In this document: positions 1-7,678 of the stretch, piece by piece
Layout: the number at the start of each line of letters is the position of its first letter
Numbering within the stretch: position 1 is the stretch's first letter
Origin: Maridesulfovibrio zosterae DSM 11974
Lineage (GTDB): Bacteria; Desulfobacterota; Desulfovibrionia; Desulfovibrionales; Desulfovibrionaceae
Assembly (NCBI RefSeq): GCF_000425265.1
Contig: NZ_AUDC01000010.1
Location: 124,001 to 188,000, forward strand
Length of the DNA stretch: 64,000 nucleotides
Reading direction: 5' to 3'
Position numbers and translations under genes: made by a program
The notes under the pieces: generated by a model
Databases searched by the model: none
Seen by the model: the letters and a program-made list of their open reading frames with translations, nothing else
Told to the model about the DNA's origin: nothing

Positions 1-1153
1 CAGGCAGGACCATTATGTATGCAGGAACAAACATAATGGTTAAAAGCCAGGCGACCATGATGCCCAATCCCACAAACACACCGAAAACTTGAACCGGAGG
101 AATTGGGGTAAGAGCGAGCGAGAGAAAACCCGCAGCGGAGGTCAGCGAAGTGTAAAGCATAGGCATGAACAAGATATTCAATGTCTCAAGAATAGTTTGT
201 TTTCGACCTTTCTCCGGCGAATACAAATCAAAAAATTCCGATAGAATATGTATTGAATCCACCACCGCAATGGACATTAGAAAAACCGGAATCATAGAGC
301 TCATGATATGAACTTTATAGCCCAGACCAATCATTGATCCCATAGTTATAACTACCGACAGAGTCGCAATTATCATAGGCAGGAAAGTCAGCGATAGCTT
401 ACGGAAAAAGAAATAAAGCAATAAGAAGATGGTTCCCATGGCGAGCGGAGATGCAAGAGTCATTTCCGTAAACATTTCAATACCGATGGCGTCCTGAGCT
501 ACAGGTAGTCCGGTAATATAAAATTCATCCCCTCCTCCTAATCCTTTGATCTTTCCCTGAAGGGCCGTATAAACCTTGTAGCTCTGATTCTTATCCGTCA
601 ACGGCAGATATATGCAGATCGCCTTGCCATCTTCTGATGCCATATGACCGGCAAGCATAGGGTTTGAAAAAACCTTTTCACGCACAATATCGGCCTGAGC
701 CTGAGTTCGAGGAGGACGGGGCATTAGCCAATCAAAAGAAATTGTCCCCGCCTCCTCTTGGCTGATATGTTCAACCATAGATGGTGCAACCATATCAACT
801 TCGATAACACCGTCTTTTTTCGACGGGTCTTCCGGATTATCCCAGCTCAAAGTCTTCGCAAATTCAGTCAGTTCGTAGACTCGTCCCAATGTCTCAGGAG
901 TGAAAACACCGTTGGGAGATTCTTCGTTCATAATCCCGAGCACTACAATTTCAGACAAAGCAAACTTAGCTTTGGCCTCATTGTGAAAAAGACGGGAAGG
1001 CTCATTAGCAGGAAGCATATGTTCCGGATCGGTATCAATAATCACTTTAGGAAAAAATGCTCCTGTAAAGACCGTCAGCATCAGAAGCATGATGATCGTT
1101 ATCCAGCTTCGCTTTATAGCAAAAGCAATTATAGACTGCTTTATCTTGTTCAT
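1..1153 (-). CDS. RND/MMPL-family exporter protein, partial (N-terminal part)
   Basis: Reading leftward from an ATG at 1153, the frame stays open to the window edge, so the C-terminal part is missing. About 384 residues are visible: an N-terminal membrane segment (around residues 14-32), a large periplasmic loop (about 35-220), then a run of membrane helices. One helix has the pattern VFLMSIAVVDSIHILSEF, with the acidic residue in mid-membrane typical of proton-driven RND exporters of the MMPL/hydrophobe type. Such proteins export lipids, hopanoids or hydrophobic compounds across the inner membrane using the proton gradient. It stands upstream of whatever follows off the window and is transcribed away from nothing recognisable. 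The substrate cannot be inferred. Confidence 0.8.
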   Translation of the reverse strand, partial: MNKIKQSIIAFAIKRSWITIIMLLMLTVFTGAFFPKVIIDTDPEHMLPANEPSRLFHNEAKAKFALSEIVVLGIMNEESPNGVFTPETLGRVYELTEFAKTLSWDNPEDPSKKDGVIEVDMVAPSMVEHISQEEAGTISFDWLMPRPPRTQAQADIVREKVFSNPMLAGHMASEDGKAICIYLPLTDKNQSYKVYTALQGKIKGLGGGDEFYITGLPVAQDAIGIEMFTEMTLASPLAMGTIFLLLYFFFRKLSLTFLPMIIATLSVVITMGSMIGLGYKVHIMSSMIPVFLMSIAVVDSIHILSEFFDLYSPEKGRKQTILETLNILFMPMLYTSLTSAAGFLSLALTPIPPVQVFGVFVGLGIMVAWLLTIMFVPAYIMVLP

Positions 1154-1475
1154 TTAGCTTACCTCAGTTTTCGTATTTTAGTTAAGCAGCTTAACCATTG
1201 TCTCAAAAAAAATCATCCAGCCGGTAGATTTAAACACCTTTGGGTAAACATATCCCCCTCTAACACGACAAAACTACCCCTAAACATAATTTTTTTACCC
1301 CAAAACAGAATCTATTCCATTTACGTTTAAACTTTGTGCACAAGAACCTAGCGGAATTATAAATTTCTACATTGCAAGGACAGACTTTTGCCTGAAAAAT
1401 GCATAAAAAGCGTATTACGAATACACGCAATACGCTTTTCAAAGCAAAATTTTATTCAAAAATTATTTTACAAAT
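1154..1475. other. intergenic region between exporter and AraC-type gene
   Basis: AT-rich 320-bp region. The left part should hold the exporter promoter. The right part holds the AraC-gene terminator described separately. No convincing small gene was seen; short open frames here overlap the exporter start or the terminator. Confidence 0.5.
1406..1439 (-). terminator. intrinsic terminator hairpin after the AraC-family gene
   Basis: Perfect 11-bp inverted repeat, arms 1406-1416 and 1429-1439, 12-nt loop, with A/T-rich arm ends so that it works in either direction. It lies about 40 bp past the stop codon of the leftward AraC-family gene. Confidence 0.75.
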
Positions 1476-2525
1476 TCAAATTTTAAAATCTTCACAATTA
1501 GAACAGATTACTTTTCTTTCTCGCACTGAATTTAAAAACTGCTTAGGAAGAATGCCATATCTTTTTTTATATGCAGTACTGAAGTGACTTAGATTGGTAT
1601 AACCGAGAGCCCATCCGACTTCGCTGACATTCATATCGCCGTTTTCAAAAAACATTCTTGCTTTTCGAAGTCTGTATTCCTTTAAAAAACCAAATACAGA
1701 CATTCCAAATAGTTCCTGAAAACCTGACTGAATTTTGCTGATACTCATCATGTGAGTTTTAGACAGTTCAGCCATACTCGGTGGTGCGTCAAACTTCTCC
1801 TTAAGATGTGCCTGAACATCCTTGAGCTGCTCAACTTCCTTTGGGGTCAAAACAGTATTATGCACACCGGACTTAGATTCCAGTTTCATAACCTGAAAAC
1901 CTATAAGTTCAAGAGCTTTTCCTTCCAGATACATTCTGGTGCAATGCCCGCCTGAGAGTCCATAAAACAATTCATTAGCCGCAATTTGAACGACAGGATC
2001 CATGGAGTGCTGCAGAAAGAAATCATGCTCACCCTGATTTTCCAGCAGATTCTTTAAATCATCATGTACTGCATGAATATCTTCAGCCAGCAACTCGTGA
2101 AGCAGTTCAGGGATGATATGAAGATGTATGCTTCTTACCTTACCTTGTGCTGCTGGCTCAGCACTCCCTGCCATTTCCTGAAAAAATCCCAACCCTCCAT
2201 ATCCTGCAAAATTCTCAATCCTGAAAGGGCCTATAGAAGTTTCACAGAGATTATTTACAATTGCGCCTTCAAGGAAAAATCCGAAATCAAGAAAAGTATT
2301 CTTTTTTTGGTAACTGAATGAAAAATCGCTAGAAAGAGTACCCTCGAATGCGCTTACCCGAAGCCCGGGCCTGAGCTTCATTTCACGCCACACAGGCTCT
2401 GAGTCAACACTTGAATCAAGATTAGCAATATGGTCAAACACCCTGACCGCACTATTAGCAGCGACTTCACCCATGCTCCATACTTTGTTATTCTGAGGGG
2501 TGAAAAGACTTCCATTCATTTGCAT
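1476..2525 (-). CDS. AraC-family transcriptional regulator
   Basis: 349-aa protein. The C-terminal ~100 residues (about 240-335) form an AraC/XylS double helix-turn-helix: the second HTH shows EVGWALGYTNLSHFSTAYKKRYG, close to the family signature, ending in a G-x-x-P motif (GILPKQF). The N-terminal ~220 residues have no motif I recognise; in overall layout it resembles PchR-type siderophore regulators, where this part senses a ligand, but that is only a resemblance. It is monocistronic with its own hairpin terminator. The target could be the divergent or nearby exporter, which is not shown by the sequence. Start ATG 2525; another ATG lies two codons downstream. Confidence 0.88.
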   Translation of the reverse strand: MQMNGSLFTPQNNKVWSMGEVAANSAVRVFDHIANLDSSVDSEPVWREMKLRPGLRVSAFEGTLSSDFSFSYQKKNTFLDFGFFLEGAIVNNLCETSIGPFRIENFAGYGGLGFFQEMAGSAEPAAQGKVRSIHLHIIPELLHELLAEDIHAVHDDLKNLLENQGEHDFFLQHSMDPVVQIAANELFYGLSGGHCTRMYLEGKALELIGFQVMKLESKSGVHNTVLTPKEVEQLKDVQAHLKEKFDAPPSMAELSKTHMMSISKIQSGFQELFGMSVFGFLKEYRLRKARMFFENGDMNVSEVGWALGYTNLSHFSTAYKKRYGILPKQFLNSVRERKVICSNCEDFKI

Positions 2526-2650
2526 TACTCTTTATTTATAGATGGATTTATTGATTATGATTTTCAATATCCAAGTATTGCATAACATGTCAAGAAGGTA
2601 AGTTGAAATATGATAAAAATAAATTTTCTACTTTTCACCACAAGCAAAAG

Positions 2651-2684
2651 AAGCCTCTCAATGCTATAACACACTGTGAGGCTT
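2651..2684 (-). terminator. hairpin terminator, originally that of tRNA-Thr
   Basis: Inverted repeat with arms 2651-2660 and 2675-2684 (one mismatch), followed on the minus strand by a T-rich stretch. It lies just beyond the CCA end of the tRNA remnant at 2695. Before the element inserted, it would have been directly downstream of tRNA-Thr, so it is probably the displaced native terminator of that gene. Confidence 0.6.
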
Positions 2685-2694
2685 TACTTTTTCA

Positions 2695-2743
2695 TGGAGC
2701 CAACGATCGGAATTGAACCGACGACCTGCTGGTTACGAATCAG
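2695..2743 (-). repeat. attL: 49-nt 3' fragment of tRNA-Thr(CGT)
   Basis: Copy of the 3' part of the tRNA-Thr gene, from the anticodon stem through CCA. It matches 18493-18541 over 49 nt with one difference (2724 versus 18522). The sequence beyond 2743 departs completely from the tRNA, so this copy cannot make a tRNA. With the integrase gene next to it inside the element, it marks the left attachment site. Confidence 0.9.
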
Positions 2744-2860
2744 ATTTACATTTTTTCCTAACTACGCTATTTTTTCACATATACACTTAGTTTACTTAAC
2801 TTTTAAGCAAACTAGACTTTCAGAAATGTTCATGTCATATCAGGTTAAACCACATAAAAG

Positions 2861-2877
2861 TGGTACCAAACTGGTAC
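2861..2877. repeat. left TGGTACC box pair (possible integrase arm site)
   Basis: TGGTACCAAACTGGTAC, two TGGTACC units 11 bp apart, each containing the palindrome GGTACC. A near-identical copy (16 of 17 bases) in the same orientation lies at 18416-18432 near the right end. This one is upstream of the integrase start, so it could be an arm-type site, an Xis site or an operator for int. Confidence 0.5.
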
Positions 2878-2910
2878 CTGATTTTAACTCTGAATTTTCA
2901 AGGTGAAGAA

Positions 2911-4089
2911 ATGCGTAAATGGATTACTTCCTCAAAGTACCCCGGCATCCGCTGGTATGAACACTCCACCAGAAAGCACGGCCCCCGCCCTGACCGCTGC
3001 TTTGGCCTTCGTTATTCACATAAAGGCAAACGATACCAGCCTACCTTAGGCTGGGCATCAGCAGGATGGACCGAAGCAAAAGCAGCCCTAACTCTGGCCG
3101 AACTAAAAGAGAACATCAGGACCGGTGAAGGCTGTATCTCCCTGACAGAAAAGAGAGAGCTCGCTGAGCAAAAACGAGAAGAGAAAGTCCTCAAACAGGA
3201 AAAAGACAAGAAAGCCAGCATTACCTATTCCCAATTCTGGAAACAATACTACTGGCCGCAACAAGCTCACAAGGCATACGGTTCTACACGAACTGAAGAA
3301 GGGCTCTACCGCAACTGGATTGCTCCAGCCATCGGAAATATGCCGCTTAGTGAAATCCGCCCCAAAGATATTGAAAAGATAAAAACCGCCCTCCTCAAAA
3401 AAAAACGCACTACGTCCACAATCAAATACGTCTTTGGGACAATTTCTCACCTTTGGAATATGGCTAGACGCGATGAGTATGTACACGGAGACTCACCAAC
3501 CACAAAAGTATCAATCCCAAAAAAAGACAATCGCCGAGAACGATTCCTTACACCGGAAGAAGCTCAAAAACTATTAGATGAACTAAAACAGCATCGTGGC
3601 CATACACATGACATGGCTCTTCTTGCTATACGCTGTGGCCTACGCTTTGGAGAAATTGCAGCACTGACATGGCACGACGTAGATCTTTCAGGTAAAAAGC
3701 TCTCAATCAGGGACACAAAAGGCAAGGTCAACAGACAAGCTTATCTACTCACAGACACATTGGAAATGCTCGCTCGCCGCCTTAAAGAGTGCAAAGGGGC
3801 AAGCTCTGAACTGATCTTCCCCTCAAGAAATGGCTATATAATGAAAACCGTATCCAAAATTTTTTATCGCACCGTTGACCCCATGTTCAACGAAGGGATT
3901 GATGATCCTCGGCTGCGAGTATGTTTTCATACCCTTCGCCATACATTCGCTTCATGGTTGGTCCAGCGCGGCGTGGATTTGTATAGTGTAAAAGAGCTTA
4001 TGGGCCATGCTGACTTTAAGATGACCCAACGATATGCCCATCTTTCGCCAGACGGACTTATGCGGGCGGTTGAGGTGCTGGAAGAATAG
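2911..4089 (+). CDS. tyrosine-family site-specific integrase
   Basis: 392-aa recombinase that should catalyse integration and excision at tRNA-Thr. I chose ATG 2911 (MRKWITSS) because AGGTGAAG lies just before it; an open frame upstream adds 17 unlikely residues. The N-terminal third holds an arm-binding/SAM-like core region (KASITYSQFWKQYYW). The C-terminal catalytic domain shows the active-site Arg in RCGLRFGEIAALTW, then HTLRHTFASWL (H-x-x-R) and LMGHADFKMTQRYAHL with the second His and the nucleophilic Tyr, so it appears catalytically complete. It is adjacent to attL, in the usual island arrangement. Confidence 0.93.
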   Translation: MRKWITSSKYPGIRWYEHSTRKHGPRPDRCFGLRYSHKGKRYQPTLGWASAGWTEAKAALTLAELKENIRTGEGCISLTEKRELAEQKREEKVLKQEKDKKASITYSQFWKQYYWPQQAHKAYGSTRTEEGLYRNWIAPAIGNMPLSEIRPKDIEKIKTALLKKKRTTSTIKYVFGTISHLWNMARRDEYVHGDSPTTKVSIPKKDNRRERFLTPEEAQKLLDELKQHRGHTHDMALLAIRCGLRFGEIAALTWHDVDLSGKKLSIRDTKGKVNRQAYLLTDTLEMLARRLKECKGASSELIFPSRNGYIMKTVSKIFYRTVDPMFNEGIDDPRLRVCFHTLRHTFASWLVQRGVDLYSVKELMGHADFKMTQRYAHLSPDGLMRAVEVLEE

Positions 4090-4104
4090 TGTCCTCAACG
4101 CTCC

Positions 4105-4136
4105 TTGACAAAACGTTGCGTAATGCGCAACATACA
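4105..4136 (+). promoter_or_regulatory. higBA promoter with palindromic operator
   Basis: TTGACA at 4105-4110 is followed by a perfect inverted repeat, GTTGCG (4115-4120) and CGCAAC (4126-4131), 5-bp spacer, lying between the -35 element and the likely -10 region near 4129-4136. Its position in the promoter suggests binding by HigA for autorepression, as is common for antitoxins. Confidence 0.6.
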
Positions 4137-4147
4137 AATGAAGAGCA

Positions 4148-4426
4148 ATGATCAAAACATTTAAGCACAAAGGTCTGGAAAAATTTTATCGATCCGGTTC
4201 AACTGCCGGGATACAGGCCAAGCATTCCAAACGACTGAGAATCCAACTTTCAGTCATTGATACGGCTCAGGAAGTGGAGGACGTTAACCTTCCCGGATTC
4301 AGGCTGCATAAGCTCAAAGGAAGCCGTACAGATCTCTGGTCCATAACCGTTAACGGCAATTGGCGGCTGACCTTTAAATTCCGCGACGGGAATGCCTACA
4401 TTTTAAACTACGAGGATTATCATTAA
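4148..4426 (+). CDS. higB: HigB-type toxin (RelE/ParE superfamily)
   Basis: 92-aa protein with the HigB/killer-protein layout: MIKTFKHKGLEKFY at the start, LHKLKGSRTDLWSITVNGNWRLTFKF in the middle and a C-terminal NYEDYH. Family members are ribosome-dependent mRNA endonucleases that block translation until neutralised. The toxin gene precedes the antitoxin gene, the order characteristic of higBA. The stop and the next start share a base (TAATG). In an integrated element the pair probably stabilises inheritance or aborts phage growth. Promoter and candidate operator lie just upstream. Confidence 0.9.
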   Translation: MIKTFKHKGLEKFYRSGSTAGIQAKHSKRLRIQLSVIDTAQEVEDVNLPGFRLHKLKGSRTDLWSITVNGNWRLTFKFRDGNAYILNYEDYH

Positions 4427-4725
4427 TGACTATGTACAATCCCCCACATCCCGGTGAGCTTATCAGCTCCGTATACATGGAAGAATACAATCTCAGCTGC
4501 CGCAAGCTGGCAATGATGCTCGGCGTGGCTCCCTCCACTCTCGCCCGTGTCCTGAACGCCAAGAGCGCGGTATCCCCTGAAATGGCCCTGCGCCTCTCAA
4601 AGGTACTCGGACGTACCCCTGAAAGCTGGCTGGCTATGCAGGCTAACTATGACCTTGGAAAAGTCCGCAGTCAGGTTGATTTGTCTGGGGTTACTCCTGT
4701 TGGACAGGGGTGTTTGGTTAGGTAG
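4426..4725 (+). CDS. higA: HigA-type antitoxin, HTH XRE family
   Basis: 99-aa antitoxin. It opens with the HigA signature PPHPGELI and has an HTH about residues 20-60 (SCRKLAMMLGVAPSTLARVLNAKSAVSPEMALRLSKVLG), followed by the typical ESWLAMQANYDL. It should bind and neutralise the HigB toxin and repress the shared promoter through the palindrome at 4115-4131. An ATG two codons downstream (4432) is an alternative start. The last ~20 residues are not conserved in the family as I know it. Confidence 0.9.
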   Translation: MTMYNPPHPGELISSVYMEEYNLSCRKLAMMLGVAPSTLARVLNAKSAVSPEMALRLSKVLGRTPESWLAMQANYDLGKVRSQVDLSGVTPVGQGCLVR

Positions 4726-4736
4726 CCAAGGTCGCT

Positions 4737-5405
4737 ATGAATCAGTCATTTCAGATACAAACATACATTGAACGTCTCGAAAGACTTAAAAAAAACGTGC
4801 TAGGAATTCTTGCAAACTTCGATGCATACCATCCAACACACAAAGAAACTCTTGGTTATTTCACCACAAGATACTTTTTAATATTATCAATTACAGCCGC
4901 CCTTACTTCTTATTCAATTGAAGATTACATAAACATTCCAAGCCTAGCTTCGCTAGAAGATAAAATACCAATTCTAATAGGCTTCACGGATAAGATTGAA
5001 GGTATTGCACGCTGCATTGCAATTACACTATTATGTCTGGCAACAACCCTACCATACTACATATACACTTTAGCCATTTTAAAACTTCTAGGAAATCAAC
5101 AAAAACCTAATATATACCGATTGATTTTAGGCAATATGATTTTATTAACAATTCCTTACGTCTTTATCTCTTCGTTAATATTCCTCTCTAGGCTTAACGA
5201 CACATGGACGGGTGACACTGCATACAAGACTATAGGGATAACAGCTTTTTTAATAGTATTTATTATTCCTCAGTATTTTTTATACTGCATAAATCAGCAT
5301 TTTTCTTACATAAATAGTTTTTTCAAAAACTCGTTTCAAAAAACTATCTATTTCTGTGGCATATTATTCTTAACTATGGCTATTCACTATTGCTGTACTC
5401 AATAA
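4737..5405 (+). CDS. hypothetical multi-pass membrane protein
   Basis: 222-aa protein I cannot assign to a family. A soluble N-terminus (about 40 residues) with a basic, amphipathic character is followed by about five hydrophobic segments near residues 43-60, 86-112, 127-148, 163-185 and 203-219, consistent with an inner-membrane protein. It begins only 11 bp after higA and could be read from the same transcript. Its coding sequence is visibly more AT-rich than higBA and the integrase, which suggests separately acquired cargo. In a defence-rich island a small membrane protein could be a pore or membrane effector, but nothing in the sequence proves it. Confidence 0.65.
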   Translation: MNQSFQIQTYIERLERLKKNVLGILANFDAYHPTHKETLGYFTTRYFLILSITAALTSYSIEDYINIPSLASLEDKIPILIGFTDKIEGIARCIAITLLCLATTLPYYIYTLAILKLLGNQQKPNIYRLILGNMILLTIPYVFISSLIFLSRLNDTWTGDTAYKTIGITAFLIVFIIPQYFLYCINQHFSYINSFFKNSFQKTIYFCGILFLTMAIHYCCTQ

Positions 5406-5757
5406 ACCATAAACAGCATCAATAATCCAAAATCTCCAAATTCCTCATTATATCGCTCACCTCAAAATTGATTGCAAAATTTTATTCCCGCACCCATGTG
5501 TAGCATACGAATTCAGTGTACTTAAAAAGACAATTTCAGTTTTCACAAACGAATAGTGACACTCGTCGGTTGAATTGCCTAAGAATACTCTTGTGGAGTA
5601 GGGGTATCCATTACCGTAAGGCATAATTTTCATCTAAAGAATTAAGACTTAAAATAGAACAGTTCAGTTCATCCATTTACAGAACCGACTCAAAACAGCT
5701 ATCTTCCCAGAGCAACTATAATAATAGCATTCACCCGCAAATACCAAAGGAGACACA
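5406..5757. other. intergenic region upstream of the TIR gene
   Basis: About 350 bp with no convincing gene on either strand. It should contain the promoter of the TIR gene at 5758, which has a good AAAGGAGA ribosome binding site. No clear terminator hairpin for the membrane-protein gene was seen. Confidence 0.4.
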
Positions 5758-6267
5758 ATGGCTTTTTTTACTAAGTCCGAACTGAACGAATATTCGACAT
5801 ATTCTCAACTAAGCAAAACCGCCATGAGAAGTAAGCCCATATATGAATCATTACATGCATCAACACAGTCATATCGCTCTTTTGATTTTTTTATTTCACA
5901 TAACTACAACGACAGACAGTATATTCGCAGTCTTCATGGTTATCTCGTAAACAAAGGCTATTCTGTCTATGTAGACTGGATTGTCGATATCCATCTTGAT
6001 CGCAGTTCTGTCACATCAACAACTGCCGATTTGTTACGAAAAAGGATGGATGAATCTACTCAATTAATTTTCGCAACTTCCACAACTTCCTCGTCTTCAA
6101 AATGGATGCCTTGGGAATTGGGATATTTTCACGGAAACAAAGGTAACCAGTTAGTCAAAATATTACCTATTGTAGAAAATCAATATAGCAGCTTTGTTGG
6201 TCAAGAATTTTTGGGACTGTATAACTTAGCTCGAAAAGAAGACTTCCCCGGCAAACGCCTCTACTAA
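5758..6267 (+). CDS. TIR-domain protein (orphan, rightward)
   Basis: 169 aa. After about 40 N-terminal residues comes a TIR domain: FDFFISHNYNDRQYIRSLHGYL (beta-A with the S-H-x-x-x-D pattern), GYSVYVDW (beta-B), TQLIFATSTTS (beta-C/D) and SSKWMPWELGYFHG, where Glu120 is the candidate NAD-cleaving residue. Bacterial TIR domains cleave NAD+ or make cyclic-ADP-ribose signals in anti-phage defence. This protein is little more than a TIR domain with no evident effector or sensor. It is convergent with the seven-gene operon and separated from it by a strong bidirectional terminator, so it is probably expressed independently. Confidence 0.82.
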   Translation: MAFFTKSELNEYSTYSQLSKTAMRSKPIYESLHASTQSYRSFDFFISHNYNDRQYIRSLHGYLVNKGYSVYVDWIVDIHLDRSSVTSTTADLLRKRMDESTQLIFATSTTSSSSKWMPWELGYFHGNKGNQLVKILPIVENQYSSFVGQEFLGLYNLARKEDFPGKRLY

Positions 6268-6269
6268 GC

Positions 6270-6320
6270 TGCATAAAAACGCCACACATCAACATCATTG
6301 TTGTGTGGCGTTTTTATGCA
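6270..6320. terminator. strong bidirectional terminator
   Basis: Perfect 19-bp inverted repeat, arms 6270-6288 and 6302-6320, 13-nt loop, with five A at one side and five T at the other. It sits between the convergent TIR gene and the last gene of the leftward cargo operon and should stop both. Confidence 0.9.
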
Positions 6321-6331
6321 TTTAACTTGAA

Positions 6332-7678
6332 TTAACTTGTAACCGAAGCTATCCACCTTTCAACATCTTCATTTCGCATCAACTCATTTATCTCTGATAG
6401 CTGCCAAAGCATGGACATCAATTCTCGCGGTCCAAAACGGGTATCGTGAAATGCTTTGTCATATACTTCAAGCCCCCCTTTTATATCACCCATGTATATT
6501 AAAGCTTCAGCACATGTAGCCAGGGCCCAAGCCGAGTAAAGATCATTTTCAGCATAGTCCTTTGCCTGCCTTGCCCATCTGGCTGCTTTCATTTTATCCT
6601 TTCTATAAACAAACTCCATGAATGCTAAATTTATAGCATGGTAGTAGCATTGCCCATAATCTCTGTTACTTTCAGACTCTTTATAGGCATCCAAGTAAAG
6701 CTCACAAGCACGATCAGCATCTTTCATACTTCTGCCAGAATTTCGCCACCTTCGTTTGTATCTACCAGCAAGAATACCACGGAAGTCAGTCCCTCTCTCA
6801 TGGCTCTCCTCCAAAACATTAATGGCCTTTTCGGCAAAACCCAAGGAATCCAAGGCAAGCGCATATAGCCGAAAAGCTTCATTATCTAGATCAGCATAAC
6901 AGGAACGATACAGCTCAATGGCCTTTTCAAACTCTTTCCGTTCTACTGCTTGAGCGGCGGACAATGAAGGGCTGAGAGAATAGTCTCCACCAAAAAAAAG
7001 AACTTTAAATGCTTCTATTGGATAAGAATGACTTGATTGTGGCCGTACAATCTCCAAGTGATCTCCGGGAATAACAAAATGATTTTCTTTAGGAAAAGGA
7101 GCAAGAGAAGATTGCTCAGGAACGAAATCATCACTCATTCCTGCTACGGATAAAAAATTTAATCTATGGCTACTAGTCTGCAATTTATCCCACTCGCCAC
7201 GCAGAGACATGATAAATGGACTTTTCCATTTCATATCGCGGATTTGTGGATTCAAAAAACCAAATAATTTTGCTTTCTTCAGTCCATTGCTGGGCGTCCC
7301 GTAATGAATTATTCCAGCAACTTTTCCAGCAACCTCTAATGAATTTGCGCAGATACTTTGAGCAACAAGCCCCCCCATACTATGGGCAACAATTTTTAAC
7401 ACTTTGTATTTAGCTAAATTTAAGTGAGTAACTTGCGCCGAAATAAATTTTGAAATCATACTAATCGGAGGATCAGTACGCCACCAATTAACTCCGGGCA
7501 TGGGATTGCTGGGGTATCCTAATGAATATACATCCCAACTATTAAAAAGCGGATCATCAATTACATATCCATAAAAACTGCGCCAAGTCGCCTCTAAGTT
7601 ACCTGAAAAACCATGAAGGAAAATGATTGCGGCTTCAGCACCATTATTTCTAACTTCCAATAAATGTTCATTGCTCAT
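6332..7678 (-). CDS. alpha/beta hydrolase with C-terminal TRAFs-binding/TPR-like domain
   Basis: 448 aa, last gene of the cargo operon. Residues about 1-230 are a lipase/PGAP1-like alpha/beta hydrolase: the oxyanion strand IIFLHGFSG, nucleophile elbow AHSMGG (Ser100), GMSDDFVP (acid near Asp184) and GDHLEIV (His207), so the triad looks complete. Residues about 235-448 are helical repeats with FRGILAGRYKRRW near 297-309, a pattern I know from the TRAFs-binding (DUF4071) domain seen beside TIR and toxin domains in bacterial conflict proteins. Predicted role: an esterase or lipase effector, perhaps attacking membrane lipid. The start overlaps the preceding stop by 4 nt (ATGA), implying translational coupling. 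Confidence 0.78.
   Translation of the reverse strand: MSNEHLLEVRNNGAEAAIIFLHGFSGNLEATWRSFYGYVIDDPLFNSWDVYSLGYPSNPMPGVNWWRTDPPISMISKFISAQVTHLNLAKYKVLKIVAHSMGGLVAQSICANSLEVAGKVAGIIHYGTPSNGLKKAKLFGFLNPQIRDMKWKSPFIMSLRGEWDKLQTSSHRLNFLSVAGMSDDFVPEQSSLAPFPKENHFVIPGDHLEIVRPQSSHSYPIEAFKVLFFGGDYSLSPSLSAAQAVERKEFEKAIELYRSCYADLDNEAFRLYALALDSLGFAEKAINVLEESHERGTDFRGILAGRYKRRWRNSGRSMKDADRACELYLDAYKESESNRDYGQCYYHAINLAFMEFVYRKDKMKAARWARQAKDYAENDLYSAWALATCAEALIYMGDIKGGLEVYDKAFHDTRFGPRELMSMLWQLSEINELMRNEDVERWIASVTS

Noticed and set aside
758-1330. 190-codon forward frame opposite the exporter gene
   Set aside because: Shadow of the exporter coding sequence; no ribosome site and improbable residue make-up.
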